Source of the DNA: an uncultured Paracoccaceae bacterium
Lineage (GTDB): Bacteria; Pseudomonadota; Alphaproteobacteria; Rhodobacterales; Rhodobacteraceae
DNA: 64,000 nt
Reading direction: 5' to 3'
Assembly: GCA_943787985.1 (NCBI GenBank)
Contig: CALSOO010000004.1
Span: 992,001 to 1,056,000, forward strand
The notes beneath the pieces were generated by a model. It saw only the letters and a list, made by a program, of their open reading frames with translations. It searched no databases and was not told the origin of the DNA. Below, one piece after another: positions 47,320-58,372 of the stretch (positions are counted from its first letter, which is position 1; each line of letters starts with the position of its first letter). Both the position numbers and the translations under genes were made by a program.

Positions 47320-47871
47320 TTACTCCGGTTTCTGCTCAAGTTGATCTTTTAACGCGGCGAGTCCGGCAAAGGGGCGGGCATCTTCATCGGTCATCGGGGC
47401 TTGCCCGGGGGCTGTGAACACTGTGCGGTCCAATGCTGCGCCGTCCGCGCGTGGAAAGTCGGGCACTTCGAGGCTCAATGCCTCAAGCATCACGAACTCC
47501 GGATCAATGTAGGGGCCCAAGACCTCGATGCCTTCTTCTTCGGGCATTTCGATCTCTTCTTCCATGATCTCGGGAATGTTTTTGAGAAACATGCGTTCGA
47601 CAGGCGCATCTATGCGCGTAAGGACAGGCTCCAATGTGACAGTGCAAGGCTGAACAACCGTGGCCCCAAGTTTACCCTTGAGCCGCCAGTCGGTTTTTCC
47701 AACGGCTTCTACCACACCCTCAAAGCGCAGCTTGCGTATTGCGCTTAGTCCCAAAGTTTCTGCGATACTGCGCAAAACCTCCGCATTCGGGCGTATTTCA
47801 AAGGCAGACGCACGGTTTTGCGCCAGATCAGCGACGCGAAAAGCGCTGTCAGAGGGGGTAGGCTGCGACAT
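47320..47871 (-). CDS. YceD family protein (DUF177)
   Basis: 183 residues, cytoplasmic. The DUF177 core is in the middle: LEGVVEAV-like strand FEGVVEAVGKTDWRLKG, TVVQPCTVTLEPVLTRID (about 70-87) and an acidic EEIEMPEEEGIEVLGPYID. YceD proteins are implicated in 23S rRNA maturation and almost always precede rpmF, as here (about 176 bp gap). Confidence 0.9.
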   Translation of the reverse strand: MSQPTPSDSAFRVADLAQNRASAFEIRPNAEVLRSIAETLGLSAIRKLRFEGVVEAVGKTDWRLKGKLGATVVQPCTVTLEPVLTRIDAPVERMFLKNIPEIMEEEIEMPEEEGIEVLGPYIDPEFVMLEALSLEVPDFPRADGAALDRTVFTAPGQAPMTDEDARPFAGLAALKDQLEQKPE

Positions 47872-47958
47872 AAGAGTACTTTCGTTTCTTGAAACGGGGC
47901 CGTTCCTTTGCTAGGCGGGATAAAAGCCAGACGCGCCAAGAGCAAGAGGGCAGAGCAT

Positions 47959-48414
47959 ATGATACGCCGCACACCCATAAAGATCATGACCCGAGCGGTC
48001 GCAGTGGCAGCCCTTGGGCTATCCTTAGCCGCATGTACAGCGACATTTCAAAACCACGGTTATATTCCGCCACAAGAAGATCTGGATCTGCTTGCTGTCG
48101 GAATCGACACCCGCGCTTCTGTCGAAGACTCTGTGGGCAGCCCGTCGTCTGGTGGGGTTCTGGAAGGCGGAGGTTACTATTACGTTAAGAGCCGTGTGAA
48201 AACATTCGGGTTCAAAGCGCCCGAAGTCGTCGAGCGCGAGGTTCTTGCGATCACGTTTGATGCGAATGGCGTTATTGCCAACATCGAGCGTTTTGGCTTG
48301 GAAGACGGGCGTGTCGTGCCATTGTCGCGCCGCGTCACCAAAGGCGGCGTGTCCGACAAAACCTTCCTGCGCCAACTTCTTGGCAACATCGGCGGCTTCA
48401 ACCCAAGTTTCTAA
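47959..48414 (+). CDS. bamE: outer membrane assembly lipoprotein BamE (SmpA/OmlA)
   Basis: Accessory lipoprotein of the beta-barrel assembly machine. 151 residues from ATG 47959; a later ATG at 47986 would leave a more compact signal peptide. Lipobox LSLAAC gives lipidated Cys26. The SmpA/OmlA fold reads LAVGIDTRASVEDSVGSPSSGGV, then YYYVKSRVKTFGFKAPEVVEREVLAI (in parts), matching the family's G-X-P-S and YYV landmarks. Divergent from yceD. Confidence 0.9.
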   Translation: MIRRTPIKIMTRAVAVAALGLSLAACTATFQNHGYIPPQEDLDLLAVGIDTRASVEDSVGSPSSGGVLEGGGYYYVKSRVKTFGFKAPEVVEREVLAITFDANGVIANIERFGLEDGRVVPLSRRVTKGGVSDKTFLRQLLGNIGGFNPSF

Positions 48415-48457
48415 ATCTTGCGCCGCGTCTAAGCTGATCTATTGAGGATGCGGTCCA

Positions 48458-49195
48458 GTGAGTCTCGAACGTGACATGGTCTTGTTGGAAAAGGGACGCC
48501 ACCGTGCGTGTATCGCCACCACACCTGGTGAACTCGATGCGGCCCGCGCGTTGCGCAGTTTGTGTTTCGGACTGGCGCAGGGCGACTCGGACAGCTTTGA
48601 TGCGCTCTGTGCCCATGTGCTGGTCTATGAGGACGACGCATTGGTGTGTTGTTTTCGCATGTTGCCGCTGAGCGGCTCTGACATTTCCAAAAGCTACTCC
48701 GCCCAGTTCTATGATTTGAGCGCGCTCGAAGGGTTTGAGGGTAAGATGGTTGAACTGGGGCGGTTCTGCGTTCACCCTGATGCAGCCCAAGTGGATGCCG
48801 TGCGCGTGGCTTGGGGGGCGATGACGGCCTATGTGGATGCCAATAACGTGCGCTTGTTGTTTGGCTGCTCTTCTTTTGCTGGAACGGACCCGGACGTCTA
48901 CCGCGATGCATTTGCCGTGCTCAAAGCGCGCCACCTTGCGCCGCAACAGTGGCAACCGCGCGCCAAAGCCGCTTCAGTCTTTGCCTATAGCGCGCAAGTA
49001 CGCCGCAAACCTGACCTGCGCCGTGCCATGCAATGCATGCCGCCGTTGCTGCGCACCTATCTGATGATGGGGGGATGGGTGTCGGATCACGCGGTTGTGG
49101 ATCACGACATGGATACCTTGCATGTGTTCACAGGTGTCGAGATTGACGCGATCCCGCCCGTACGCAAAAGGCTGTTACGAGCTGTCTTGAGTTAA
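48458..49195 (+). CDS. olsB: L-ornithine N(alpha)-acyltransferase OlsB
   Basis: First step of ornithine-lipid synthesis: transfers a 3-hydroxyacyl group from ACP to ornithine, giving lyso-ornithine lipid. 245 residues with a GNAT-like fold. LVCCFRMLPL, YDLSALEGFEGKMVELGRFCVHP and LLFGCSSFAGTDP are the family's conserved blocks. Phosphorus-free membrane lipids of this kind are common in marine Rhodobacteraceae. The O-acyltransferase OlsA is not adjacent; the acyltransferase at 3.6-4.6 kb is a possible partner. Confidence 0.87.
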   Translation: MSLERDMVLLEKGRHRACIATTPGELDAARALRSLCFGLAQGDSDSFDALCAHVLVYEDDALVCCFRMLPLSGSDISKSYSAQFYDLSALEGFEGKMVELGRFCVHPDAAQVDAVRVAWGAMTAYVDANNVRLLFGCSSFAGTDPDVYRDAFAVLKARHLAPQQWQPRAKAASVFAYSAQVRRKPDLRRAMQCMPPLLRTYLMMGGWVSDHAVVDHDMDTLHVFTGVEIDAIPPVRKRLLRAVLS

Positions 49196-49280
49196 CCAAT
49201 CTTACGCTCGAGGCCTGTTTTTGCGTTTTGAGCGGGCGCGAGGCGTTGACCCTGTCGCTTGCGCAGTCTAGCTGGCAGGC

Positions 49281-51089
49281 ATGGCACGTATACCTCTTTT
49301 GCAATTGAACGAAATTTCGCTGACATTCGGCGGTGATCCTGTTTTTGACGGCTTGTCTTTGGTCGCCCAACCCGGCGATCGGGTGGCTTTGGTGGGGCGC
49401 AACGGCTCTGGCAAATCGACCTTGATGAAAGTCATGGGAGGATTGGTGGAACCTGACAGCGGCGAGGTTATCGCAGGCCCTGGCGTGTCGGTGGGCTACA
49501 TGGAACAAGACCCTGACCTGTCTGGATACGCGACGCTGGGCGATTTCGCGTCTGCTGGTCTTGATCCTTCCGAGATGTACAAAGTCGAGCGTGCGGGCGA
49601 GGGCCTGAAATTTGACCCTGCACGTCCTGTCGAGACGGCTTCGGGCGGAGAACGCCGTCGCGCTGCTTTGGCGCGTTTGATGGCGGATGCTCCTGACTTG
49701 ATGCTGTTGGACGAACCGACCAACCACTTGGACATTGAAGCGATTGCGTGGCTTGAGAATGAGCTGAAAATGACCCGAAAAGGGTTCATTATCATCAGCC
49801 ACGACCGTGCATTCTTGCGTGAGCTGACGCGCGCAACCCTTTGGATTGATAGGGGCGCTGTGCGGCGTCAGGAAAAAGGGTTTGATGCCTTCGAAACATG
49901 GCGTGATTCGACGTGGGACGAAGAAGACACGCAGCGCCACAAACTGAACCGCAAGATCAAAGCCGAAGCACGTTGGGCCGTTGAAGGCATCAGTGCGCGG
50001 CGCAAGCGCAACCAAGGGCGTGTGCGCGCATTGCAAGAATTGCGTTCGGAACGGGCTGGTCAAATCACGCGTCAAGGCGCGGCTGCCATGGCGCTGGATG
50101 CTGGTCCGAAATCTGGACGCAAAGTTATGGAAGCGACAGGTATTACAAAGGCTTACGGTGACAAGGTCATCCTGAAGCCTTTTGACCTGACCGTGCAGCG
50201 CGGCGACCGCATTGCTTTGGTTGGCCCCAACGGGGTTGGCAAAACAACATTGCTGAACATGTTGATCGGCAAAGAAGAACCAGACACAGGCGTCATCAAA
50301 TTGGGAACCAATCTGGAGCTTGCTTTGTTTGACCAGGCACGCGACCAACTTGATCCCGAAATGAGCCTGTGGGACAGCCTGACGGGCGATCCCGACATGC
50401 GCGTGTCTGGTAAAGCGGACCAAATCATGGTGCGCGGCATGCCCAAGCATGTCGTTGGATACCTCAAAGAATTCCTGTTTGACGAGGGGCAGGCCCGTGC
50501 GCCTGTGCGGTCGCTTTCAGGTGGTGAAAAAGCCCGATTGCTGTTGGCAAAGATCATGGCGCGTACCTCCAACGTGTTGGTTTTGGACGAACCGACCAAC
50601 GATCTGGATGTCGAAACCCTTGATTTGTTGCAAGATTTGCTCAGCCAATATGATGGCACTGTGCTGTTGGTCAGTCACGACCGTGACTTTCTGGACCGTG
50701 TTGCTGTAACCACGATTGCGATGGAAGGTGATGGCAAAGCGACTGTGTACGCCGGCGGATGGTCTGACTACATCGCGCAACGCCATCAGGACGATTTTGC
50801 GGAAAGTGTTGCGAAAACAAAAAACTCCGCGCCAAAGGTGAAGGATAAACAACAGGTTAAATCTGGCCTGAGCTTTACCGAAAAGCACCGTCTTGAGACA
50901 TTGCCCGCAGAGATCGCGCGCCTTGAGGCCGAGATCGGCAAGCTCGAAGAATTGATGAGCGACCCTGAATTGTTCACCCGTGAACCTGTCAAATTCCAGA
51001 AAGCCACAGACGCTTTGGTGGCGCGCAACGAAAAACTGCAAGACGCGGAAGAAGAATGGCTGATGCTTGAGGAAAAAGCGTCAGAGTGA
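49281..51089 (+). CDS. uup: ABC-F family ATPase (Uup type)
   Basis: Tandem ATPase without membrane domains. 602 residues. First ABC domain: Walker A GRNGSGKST at 39-47, signature SGGERRRAAL, Walker B LMLLDEPTNHLD. Second domain: GPNGVGKTT near 314, SGGEKARLLL, VLVLDEPTNDLD. The C-terminal basic coiled-coil (LPAEIARLEAEIGKLEEL) is the Uup extension that binds branched DNA or ribosomes. Convergent with the acetyltransferase; the stops overlap by 9 bp. Confidence 0.93.
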   Translation: MARIPLLQLNEISLTFGGDPVFDGLSLVAQPGDRVALVGRNGSGKSTLMKVMGGLVEPDSGEVIAGPGVSVGYMEQDPDLSGYATLGDFASAGLDPSEMYKVERAGEGLKFDPARPVETASGGERRRAALARLMADAPDLMLLDEPTNHLDIEAIAWLENELKMTRKGFIIISHDRAFLRELTRATLWIDRGAVRRQEKGFDAFETWRDSTWDEEDTQRHKLNRKIKAEARWAVEGISARRKRNQGRVRALQELRSERAGQITRQGAAAMALDAGPKSGRKVMEATGITKAYGDKVILKPFDLTVQRGDRIALVGPNGVGKTTLLNMLIGKEEPDTGVIKLGTNLELALFDQARDQLDPEMSLWDSLTGDPDMRVSGKADQIMVRGMPKHVVGYLKEFLFDEGQARAPVRSLSGGEKARLLLAKIMARTSNVLVLDEPTNDLDVETLDLLQDLLSQYDGTVLLVSHDRDFLDRVAVTTIAMEGDGKATVYAGGWSDYIAQRHQDDFAESVAKTKNSAPKVKDKQQVKSGLSFTEKHRLETLPAEIARLEAEIGKLEELMSDPELFTREPVKFQKATDALVARNEKLQDAEEEWLMLEEKASE

Positions 51090-51632
51090 GCGGGCAGGGT
51101 TGCCGACAACGGTCGCGCCCGCTGCCACGTCTTTGGTGACCACACTGCCGGCCCCGATGATTGCGCCCTCACCAATCGTAACGCCGGGCATAATGATCGC
51201 ACCGCCGCCAACCCAGACATCTGCGCCAATCCGCACGGGCAGGGCAATTTCCAGCCCCTGACTGCGTTTCAGCCTCTCTTTGTGATGTTGGGCGGTATAA
51301 ATGTGCACCCCGGGTCCGAACATGGCCCGATCCCCGATACGGACGGGGGCTGTGTCCAGAATGGTCGCACCTGCATTGAAATAGACGGCCTCTCCAAGGT
51401 GGATGTTAAATCCGTAAGGGCAGTGGAACTGCGTCTCGATCCGGCAGTCAGCCCCCTTTGACCCCAAAAGAGCCTCCAGTTTGGGGCCAATGGCGCCACG
51501 TTCCAGCGGAGACATGGTGTTGTGCTCATGCACCGCGACCAACGCGGTGCGCCGAAGTGCCTCCAGCTCCGGATCAATGCAGGTGTACCATTGGCCCAGC
51601 TGCATTTTCCCGAACTCGCTGGAGGCGCTCAT
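51081..51632 (-). CDS. maltose/galactoside O-acetyltransferase-like protein
   Basis: 183 residues from ATG 51632 (MSASSEFGKMQLGQWYTCID); the frame extends 84 bp further but that part overlaps the tyrS end. Left-handed beta-helix acetyltransferase: N-terminal maltose-acetyltransferase helix, then hexapeptide repeats VRIGADVWVGGGAIIMPGVTIGEGAIIGAGSVV (in units of six). Catalytic His near TAQHHKE. Uses acetyl-CoA to acetylate a sugar hydroxyl; in vivo substrate unknown. Confidence 0.88.
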   Translation of the reverse strand: MSASSEFGKMQLGQWYTCIDPELEALRRTALVAVHEHNTMSPLERGAIGPKLEALLGSKGADCRIETQFHCPYGFNIHLGEAVYFNAGATILDTAPVRIGDRAMFGPGVHIYTAQHHKERLKRSQGLEIALPVRIGADVWVGGGAIIMPGVTIGEGAIIGAGSVVTKDVAAGATVVGNPARSL

Positions 51633-51636
51633 CGCG

Positions 51637-52892
51637 TTATTCGCCCAATTGCACGCGTGCGTGGCGCTTTTTGCCTGCAGACAGTTTGACCGGTGTCGCC
51701 AAGGTCGCGGCGTCAATCATCATGCCCGCATCCGTCAGCGGGCGTGTCATCCATTTTGGCGCCATTCTCGGAAATCAGGCGCTTGGCCTCTTTTCCCGAT
51801 CCCGCCAACCCGGATTTCACCAACAGCTGCACGATGGAAATCGCATCGCCCACATCCGCCGCACTCAAGCGTCAATGTGGGCAAATCATCCCCGATTCCG
51901 CCTTTTTCAAAGACTTCACGCGCTGTGGCCTCTGCTGCCGCTGCGGCGTCTGCGCCGTGCAACAGGCCTGTGACTTCATTGGCCAAACGCACTTTGGCGG
52001 CGTTGATCTCTGCCCCCTCAAGGGCACCAAGGCGCTCGCATTCTTCCACCGGCAGCTCTGTATAAAGCTTGAGGAAACGGCCGACATCCGCATCCGTCGT
52101 GTTGCGCCAGAATTGCCAGAACTCGTAGGGCGACAGCATATCAGGGTTGAGCCAGACAGCACCGATTGGGATTTGCCCATCTTTCTTGCCGTCCGATGTG
52201 GTCAGCAGAGGCGATGTCAGGCCATAGACTTCGCCGTCAATCACACGGCGCGTCAGGTCGATCCCGTTGACGATGTTGCCCCATTGATCCGATCCGCCCA
52301 TTTGCAGATGCAGCCATAACGGCGGTGAAGCTCCATGAAATCATAGGCTTGCAGGATCATATAGTTGAACTCAAGAAACGACAGCGATTGTTCGCGGTCC
52401 AGTCGTGATCTTGACGATTCAAAGCTGAGCATCCGGTTGATCGAAAAATGCCGCCCGATGTCGCGCAGGAAATCAAGGTAGTTCAACTCGTCCAGCCATT
52501 CGGCGTTATTGATCATCAAGCGCATCTGTCGGCCCGTCGCCATAGGTCGACGTAGGCGGAAAACACTGTTTTGATGCCGCGATGTTGTCGTCGATCTGCC
52601 TCGGGTGTCAGCAAGGGGCGTTCATCGGCGCGAAAGACGGGTCGCCCACCTTTGTCGTGCCGCCGCCCATCAGGGTGATCGGTTTGTTGCCGGTCTTTTG
52701 CAGCCAGCGCAGCATCATGATCTGGATCAGCGAGCCCACATGCAGGGATTTGGCCGTCGCATCAAATCCGATGTAGCCGGGCTGTGCCCCTTTGAGCAGT
52801 GCCTCGTCCAGCCCTTGATAGTCCGTGCAGTCAGCGAGAAACCCGCGTTCCATCATTACTGCAACGAATTCTGATTTGGGGTGGTAGGTCAT
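51637..52892 (-). CDS. tyrS: tyrosine--tRNA ligase (frameshifted)
   Basis: Charges tRNA-Tyr. Start [21 protein letters not shown] at 52892. Landmarks across frames: [16 protein letters not shown] (HVGS for HIGH), [37 protein letters not shown] (split), [16 protein letters not shown] and, near 52190, the KMGKS loop. The S4-like C-terminal domain ends [11 protein letters not shown] at 51637. Breaks occur near 52625, 52540, 52410, 52300, 52195, 51870 and 51755; at 52190 one extra G and one missing G are seen. The corrected length of about 415-420 is normal. Confidence 0.9.
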
Positions 52893-52959
52893 GGCACTTG
52901 CCCTTGGCTTGATATGCGGGGCAATCTATAGGTCCCATCATGGCAAAGGAAAAGGCCAG

Positions 52960-54068
52960 ATGACGCAGTTGAAAACAAAGGGGACGGTTGTGCGCGCTTG
53001 GGTGCCATGAGCGGAACCTCTTTGGACGGCGTTGACGCAGCTGTGTTGGAGACGGACGGGCGTGTCGATCACAGGTTTCGGACCCAGCCTTATGTCAGCT
53101 ATTCGGATGCGCAGCGTGCTGTTATTGCCAAAGGGTTCGGGCAATGGTCCGGGCCGAGGTGGAAGCGGCGGCAGAGATTGTCGATGCTGCCCATCTGCGC
53201 ACGCCTTGCACGGCTTCGAGGGCGTTGATGTTATCGGATTTCACGGTCAGACCCTTGCCCATGCACCACGCTTGCAAGGGACTTTGCAGGTTGGGGACGG
53301 GGCGGCGTTGGCGCGCGCGCTGAACACGCCGGTTGTGTGGGATTTCCGCAGCGCCGATGTGCAAATGGGCGGAGAGGGCGCGCCGCTGGCTCCGTTTTTC
53401 CACCACGCTTGTGCGCGCTACATCAAAGCGGATGCGCCGCTCGCGTTTTCTGAACCTGGGCGGAGTGGGCAACATCACCTGGGTTGATCCGCGCGTTGCG
53501 CGCCCTGAAGATCAAGGCGCGCTGTTGGCGTTTGACACAGGTCCTGCAAATGCGCCCATCAACGATTTGGTGCTGGCGCGCTGTGGCATTTCCTACGACA
53601 AAGGCGGCAAGATCGCGGCCAAAGGCACGGTAGAAAACGGCGCGCTTGAGTTATTTCTGGCCGAACCCTACTTCTCCAGAATGCCGCCCAAGTCATTGGA
53701 TAGGAACGATTTTGCGGAAATGATCGGCCTTGTGTCCGAGCTGGGCAATGCAGACGCCGCAGCGACCCTCACAGCCATGTGCGCCGCAGGTGTGATGGAG
53801 GCGATGCAACATTGCCCGACAGCACCGACCCGGCTGTTGGTCACAGGCGGCGGGCGACACAACCCGGTTTTGATGCGGATGCTAGAGGTGTCGCTGGATT
53901 GCCGACGTGGCCCCGGTAGAGAGCGTCGGTTTGGACGGTGACATGTTGGAGGCGCAGGCGTTTGCCTATCTGGCCGTGCGCGTGGCACGTGGTTTGCCCA
54001 CGTCTTGTCCCGGCACCACAGGGGTGCGTGCCGCAGTGTCTGGCGGCACGGTGAGCCGCCCGTCTTAG
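52960..54068 (+). CDS. anmK: anhydro-N-acetylmuramic acid kinase (frameshifted)
   Basis: Phosphorylates and opens anhydro-MurNAc in wall recycling, the step after NagZ. Corrected start [10 protein letters not shown] then [33 protein letters not shown] near 53232-53270; [24 protein letters not shown] near 53335-53405; [13 protein letters not shown] near 53452-53490; [12 protein letters not shown] near 53530-53565 (catalytic Asp); [14 protein letters not shown] near 53830-53870. Frame changes near 53005, 53070, 53155, 53445 and 53900. It stops inside a 13-bp duplicated sequence shared with the convergent cupin gene. Confidence 0.9.
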
Positions 54069-54084
54069 GCGCCCGTCTTAGGCG
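54056..54084. repeat. 13-bp tandem duplication spanning two convergent stops
   Basis: gcccgtcttaggc occurs twice in direct tandem (about 54058-54070 and 54071-54083). The anmK stop tag lies in copy 1 and the DUF985 stop (tta on the plus strand) in copy 2. Confidence 0.8.
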
Positions 54085-54497
54085 TGCGGAATGTCAAAGC
54101 CTGCGGGGGCCAGAGTGAAGCCGTCAAAATGAAAGCCCGGTGACACGGTGCAACTGACCAAAGTGTAATCGCCTGTTGTGGCTGCGGCCTGCCAATGCCC
54201 TTCCGGCACTATAATTTGCGGGGCCCCTGTTTTTAGGTCGGGAGACAAAAGATGATCCATCGCGGGGCCTGCATCGGTCGCGGACAGCGACAAAACAAGC
54301 GGCGCACCGGCATGATACAACCAGATCTCGGTCGCATCGACTTTGTGCCAATGGCTGCTTTGCCCGTCTCTGAGCAGGAAATAAATGCAGGTCCCTGTCG
54401 GGCGTCCATTGTTTTCTGCCACCCATGTCTGGCGATAAAATCCGCCCTCGGGATGGGGGGCAAGACGCAGGTGGTCGATGATCTCTTGAGCTGTCAT
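54078..54497 (-). CDS. cupin, DUF985 family
   Basis: 139 residues, cytoplasmic. Single-domain cupin: LRLAPHPEGGFYRQTW (about 11-26) is the DUF985 signature; YFLLRDGQSSHWHKVDATEIWLYHAG (in parts, about 39-63) is the first cupin box with its HXH, and VPEGHWQAA the second. Members have sugar-isomerase-like folds with no settled reaction. Convergent with anmK. Confidence 0.9.
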   Translation of the reverse strand: MTAQEIIDHLRLAPHPEGGFYRQTWVAENNGRPTGTCIYFLLRDGQSSHWHKVDATEIWLYHAGAPLVLSLSATDAGPAMDHLLSPDLKTGAPQIIVPEGHWQAAATTGDYTLVSCTVSPGFHFDGFTLAPAGFDIPHA

Positions 54498-54542
54498 GCT
54501 CGCACCCTATGGTGATCAAAGACCACTGCCAAGGGGGCGACT

Positions 54543-55625
54543 ATGCGGATTGCAATCATCGGTGCGGGCATACTTGGGGCCAACCTCGCTTATGCTTGCG
54601 CGCGGGCAGGGGCGGACGTTATCGTCGTGGACGCTGCAGGCCCTGCCGCGGGCGCAACAGGGCGATCGTTTGGCTGGATTAACGCCAGCTTTTTCCACGA
54701 TACAGCCCATTTCGAGCTGCGTGCGGCGGGGATTGATGCATACCGGCGCTTGTGTCGTGACCTTGATCTGCCTGTGGCATGGTCCGGCTGCTTGTGTTGG
54801 GAAGAAGAGGGCGAAGCGCTTGAGCGACAAGCCAAACAACTGAACGACCTTGGTTACAGCGCCGAGATAATTTCCAAATCGGACGTGAAACGCAAAGAAC
54901 CCCATGTCGTGCCACCGCCGCAAGCGTTGTCGTTTCGCACGGAAGCTGCGGCTGAACCTGGCGCGCTGACCCACATGCTGTTGTCGGCGAGCCAAGCAAA
55001 ACGTTTGATGGGTTGTGCCGTTGAAGGGATCGAGACGCTTAACGGACAGGTCACAGGTGTGCGCGTGGCAGGGGGTGTCATTGAGGCGGACCGCGTGATC
55101 GTGGCGGCAGGGACGCACAGTCCTGCGTTGCTTGCGCCTTTGGGGGTGGAACTGCCTATGCTGCACCGCCCCGGCGTGATTTTTCAGACCAAACCGGTGC
55201 CAAAAATCCTGACCCATATTTGCGTCGCCCCCATCGGAGAGTTTCGTCAACGTCCAGACGGGCGGATCATGATGCCGACTGCGGTTTCACACCAGTCCGA
55301 CAGCAGCGATACCCTGTCAGACACGCCTGAAGGCTTGGCAGAGGCCGCCTGTGCGCGCCTGCAAGCGGTGATGCCCGACGTGTTGCTTGAATGGGAGGAA
55401 GCCAGTCTGGCCAACCGCCCTGTGCCCAAAGACGGGTTGCCGGTGCTCGGGGCTTGCGGGGTTGAGGGGCTGTTCACAGCTGTGATGCATTCGGGCATAA
55501 CGCTTGCACCTGTTGTGGCCCGGATTCTGGCAGCAGAGGTGACGGGGGCTGCGCTTAGCAACGCTCAGGCAGCTTTGGTGGCACCTTATCGACCGGACAG
55601 GTTTCAAGCAGAAACTCCAGCCTAG
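54543..55625 (+). CDS. FAD-dependent amino-acid oxidase/dehydrogenase (DAO family)
   Basis: 360 residues. N-terminal dinucleotide loop IIGAGILGANLAYACARAGA at 4-23, GATGRSFGWINASF near 36-49 (flavin contact), VDRVIVAAGTHSPALLAP near 178-195, and a C-terminal GLFTAVMHSGITLAPVVARIL closing the FAD site. Resembles glycine oxidase/D-amino-acid dehydrogenase-like proteins; substrate cannot be told. The stop overlaps the convergent GNAT gene. Confidence 0.87.
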   Translation: MRIAIIGAGILGANLAYACARAGADVIVVDAAGPAAGATGRSFGWINASFFHDTAHFELRAAGIDAYRRLCRDLDLPVAWSGCLCWEEEGEALERQAKQLNDLGYSAEIISKSDVKRKEPHVVPPPQALSFRTEAAAEPGALTHMLLSASQAKRLMGCAVEGIETLNGQVTGVRVAGGVIEADRVIVAAGTHSPALLAPLGVELPMLHRPGVIFQTKPVPKILTHICVAPIGEFRQRPDGRIMMPTAVSHQSDSSDTLSDTPEGLAEAACARLQAVMPDVLLEWEEASLANRPVPKDGLPVLGACGVEGLFTAVMHSGITLAPVVARILAAEVTGAALSNAQAALVAPYRPDRFQAETPA

Positions 55626-56137
55626 AGTGGGTATTCGAAAAATCGCAACTCTGGCAGAGCTTCGGGGGGAATGGGTTGATAGGGACCGCGTTCTGTAAAT
55701 CCCATCCGCCGATACAGCCGCTGTGCGCTATGAAGCAACCTGTGCGTATCCAGAACCACGCGACTGTACCCGTCGCTTCGGGCTTGGCTGATGAGTGTCG
55801 AACATATCTGCTCTGCAAGCCCTTGACCGCGCGCGATGTCAGTGACGAAAACCCGCTTGATCTCACTGGTTGCGCGATCCAGCGGGTGGCTCATGCCACA
55901 TCCCGCAGGGGTGCCAGTTGCGTCGCGTGCCAGTAAAATCACGCCTGTGGGCCGCGCATGTAACTCCGGCAATGATGCCATGAGGGATTCATACCTGGTA
56001 TCGGGGTGGAACGCGCTGGTGACTGCGCGGCTGATACCCGGCACTGCCAACAAAAAATCGCGGTAGGCCCAGCACAAGGACCGGACCGCCGCGATGTCTG
56101 TGTCGGTGGTGGCGGGTGCAAGGGTAATGTCAGACAT
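55622..56137 (-). CDS. GNAT family N-acetyltransferase
   Basis: 171 residues. Acetyl-CoA motif A: IKRVFVTDIARGQGLAEQICSTLI (about 92-115), with RGQGLA the pyrophosphate loop. VVLDTHRLLHSAQRLYRRMGF is motif B with the Tyr acid and the typical Y-R-X-X-G-F. Substrate unknown. Preceded by enolase in the same direction only after its own start; 27 bp separates it from the eno stop. Confidence 0.88.
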   Translation of the reverse strand: MSDITLAPATTDTDIAAVRSLCWAYRDFLLAVPGISRAVTSAFHPDTRYESLMASLPELHARPTGVILLARDATGTPAGCGMSHPLDRATSEIKRVFVTDIARGQGLAEQICSTLISQARSDGYSRVVLDTHRLLHSAQRLYRRMGFTERGPYQPIPPEALPELRFFEYPL

Positions 56138-56164
56138 CAGATGTGCACTCCCCTTGGTCCCAGC

Positions 56165-57472
<1,308 letters not shown>

Positions 57473-57502
57473 TTACCGCCAGTGGAGCGTGGATTAAAGT
57501 CC

Positions 57503-58372
57503 CTACTGCGCCTCTTTTACCCGCCGCTCACGCCAAACGGTGTAAATCCCTGACGCGATGATGATACCCGCTCCCACAAGTGTGAGTGTGTCGGGGCGTT
57601 CGGAAAAGACGAAAAAACCGACAAACAGGGCAAAGACCATGCGCGTGTAGCGGAACGGGGTCACAAAGCTGACCTCGCCTATGCGCATGGCGGCGACAAT
57701 GCCGTAGTAGGCGACGACGCCGATGATGATCGAGGCCATGACCAGCAACCACCCCGTGTTTGACGGCGCCACCCACCATGTGCCGTTGACGGCTTGCAGT
57801 ATCAGGGCCGCAGGGACCAGAACAAGAAAGGCAAGGAAGCTGAGTTGCATGGAGGCAATGGATTTCGGAATGCGCCGCGTGGCGATGTCGCGGATCGCCA
57901 GTCCCAGGACGCCTTGCAATGTGAACAAGGACAGCATGTCAAAACCTTCCATACCGGGGCGGATGATCAACAGGACACCACAGAACCCGACCAAGATTGC
58001 GGACCAACGCCGCCAGCCGACTTTTTCCCCCAAGAAGACCGCAGCGCCCAAGGTCACAACAAGCGGTGTGGCTTGCAAAATAGCCGAAGCCGTTGAGATT
58101 GGCGTGAGTGCGATCGCGGTGACAAAGCCGACCGTTCCAAACAATTCACCAAAGTTGCGGATCAGAACGGGGGCCGTGAGCATGTCGCGAGAGAACAGGG
58201 CCAACCCTTGAGCGCGGCAGATCAATGCATAGGTTACGGCCCCCCCCGTCGCCATCAACCCGATGATCTGACCGATGGGCAAGGAGCCTGCCAAAAGCTT
58301 GATGAACATGTCCTCAACAGCAAAACCGAGCATGGCCAGCACCATAATTGTGGCGCCGCGTAAGTTGTCCAT
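57503..58372 (-). CDS. EamA/DMT family transporter
   Basis: 289 residues from ATG 58372 (MDNLRGATIMVLAMLGF), chosen because AAAGGA lies 6-7 bases upstream; the frame is open to 58438. Ten membrane helices in two EamA repeats (about 6-138 and 150-282), for example LPIGQIIGLMATGGAVTYAL and FVTPFRYTRMVFALFVGFFVF. Such permeases export metabolites such as amino acids or purines; the substrate here is unknown. A second EamA protein starts at 63603. Confidence 0.88.
   Translation of the reverse strand: MDNLRGATIMVLAMLGFAVEDMFIKLLAGSLPIGQIIGLMATGGAVTYALICRAQGLALFSRDMLTAPVLIRNFGELFGTVGFVTAIALTPISTASAILQATPLVVTLGAAVFLGEKVGWRRWSAILVGFCGVLLIIRPGMEGFDMLSLFTLQGVLGLAIRDIATRRIPKSIASMQLSFLAFLVLVPAALILQAVNGTWWVAPSNTGWLLVMASIIIGVVAYYGIVAAMRIGEVSFVTPFRYTRMVFALFVGFFVFSERPDTLTLVGAGIIIASGIYTVWRERRVKEAQ

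Noticed and set aside
49128..50450. 440-residue minus-strand open frame
   Set aside because: Opposite the first half of the ABC-F gene; composition is typical of an antisense shadow.
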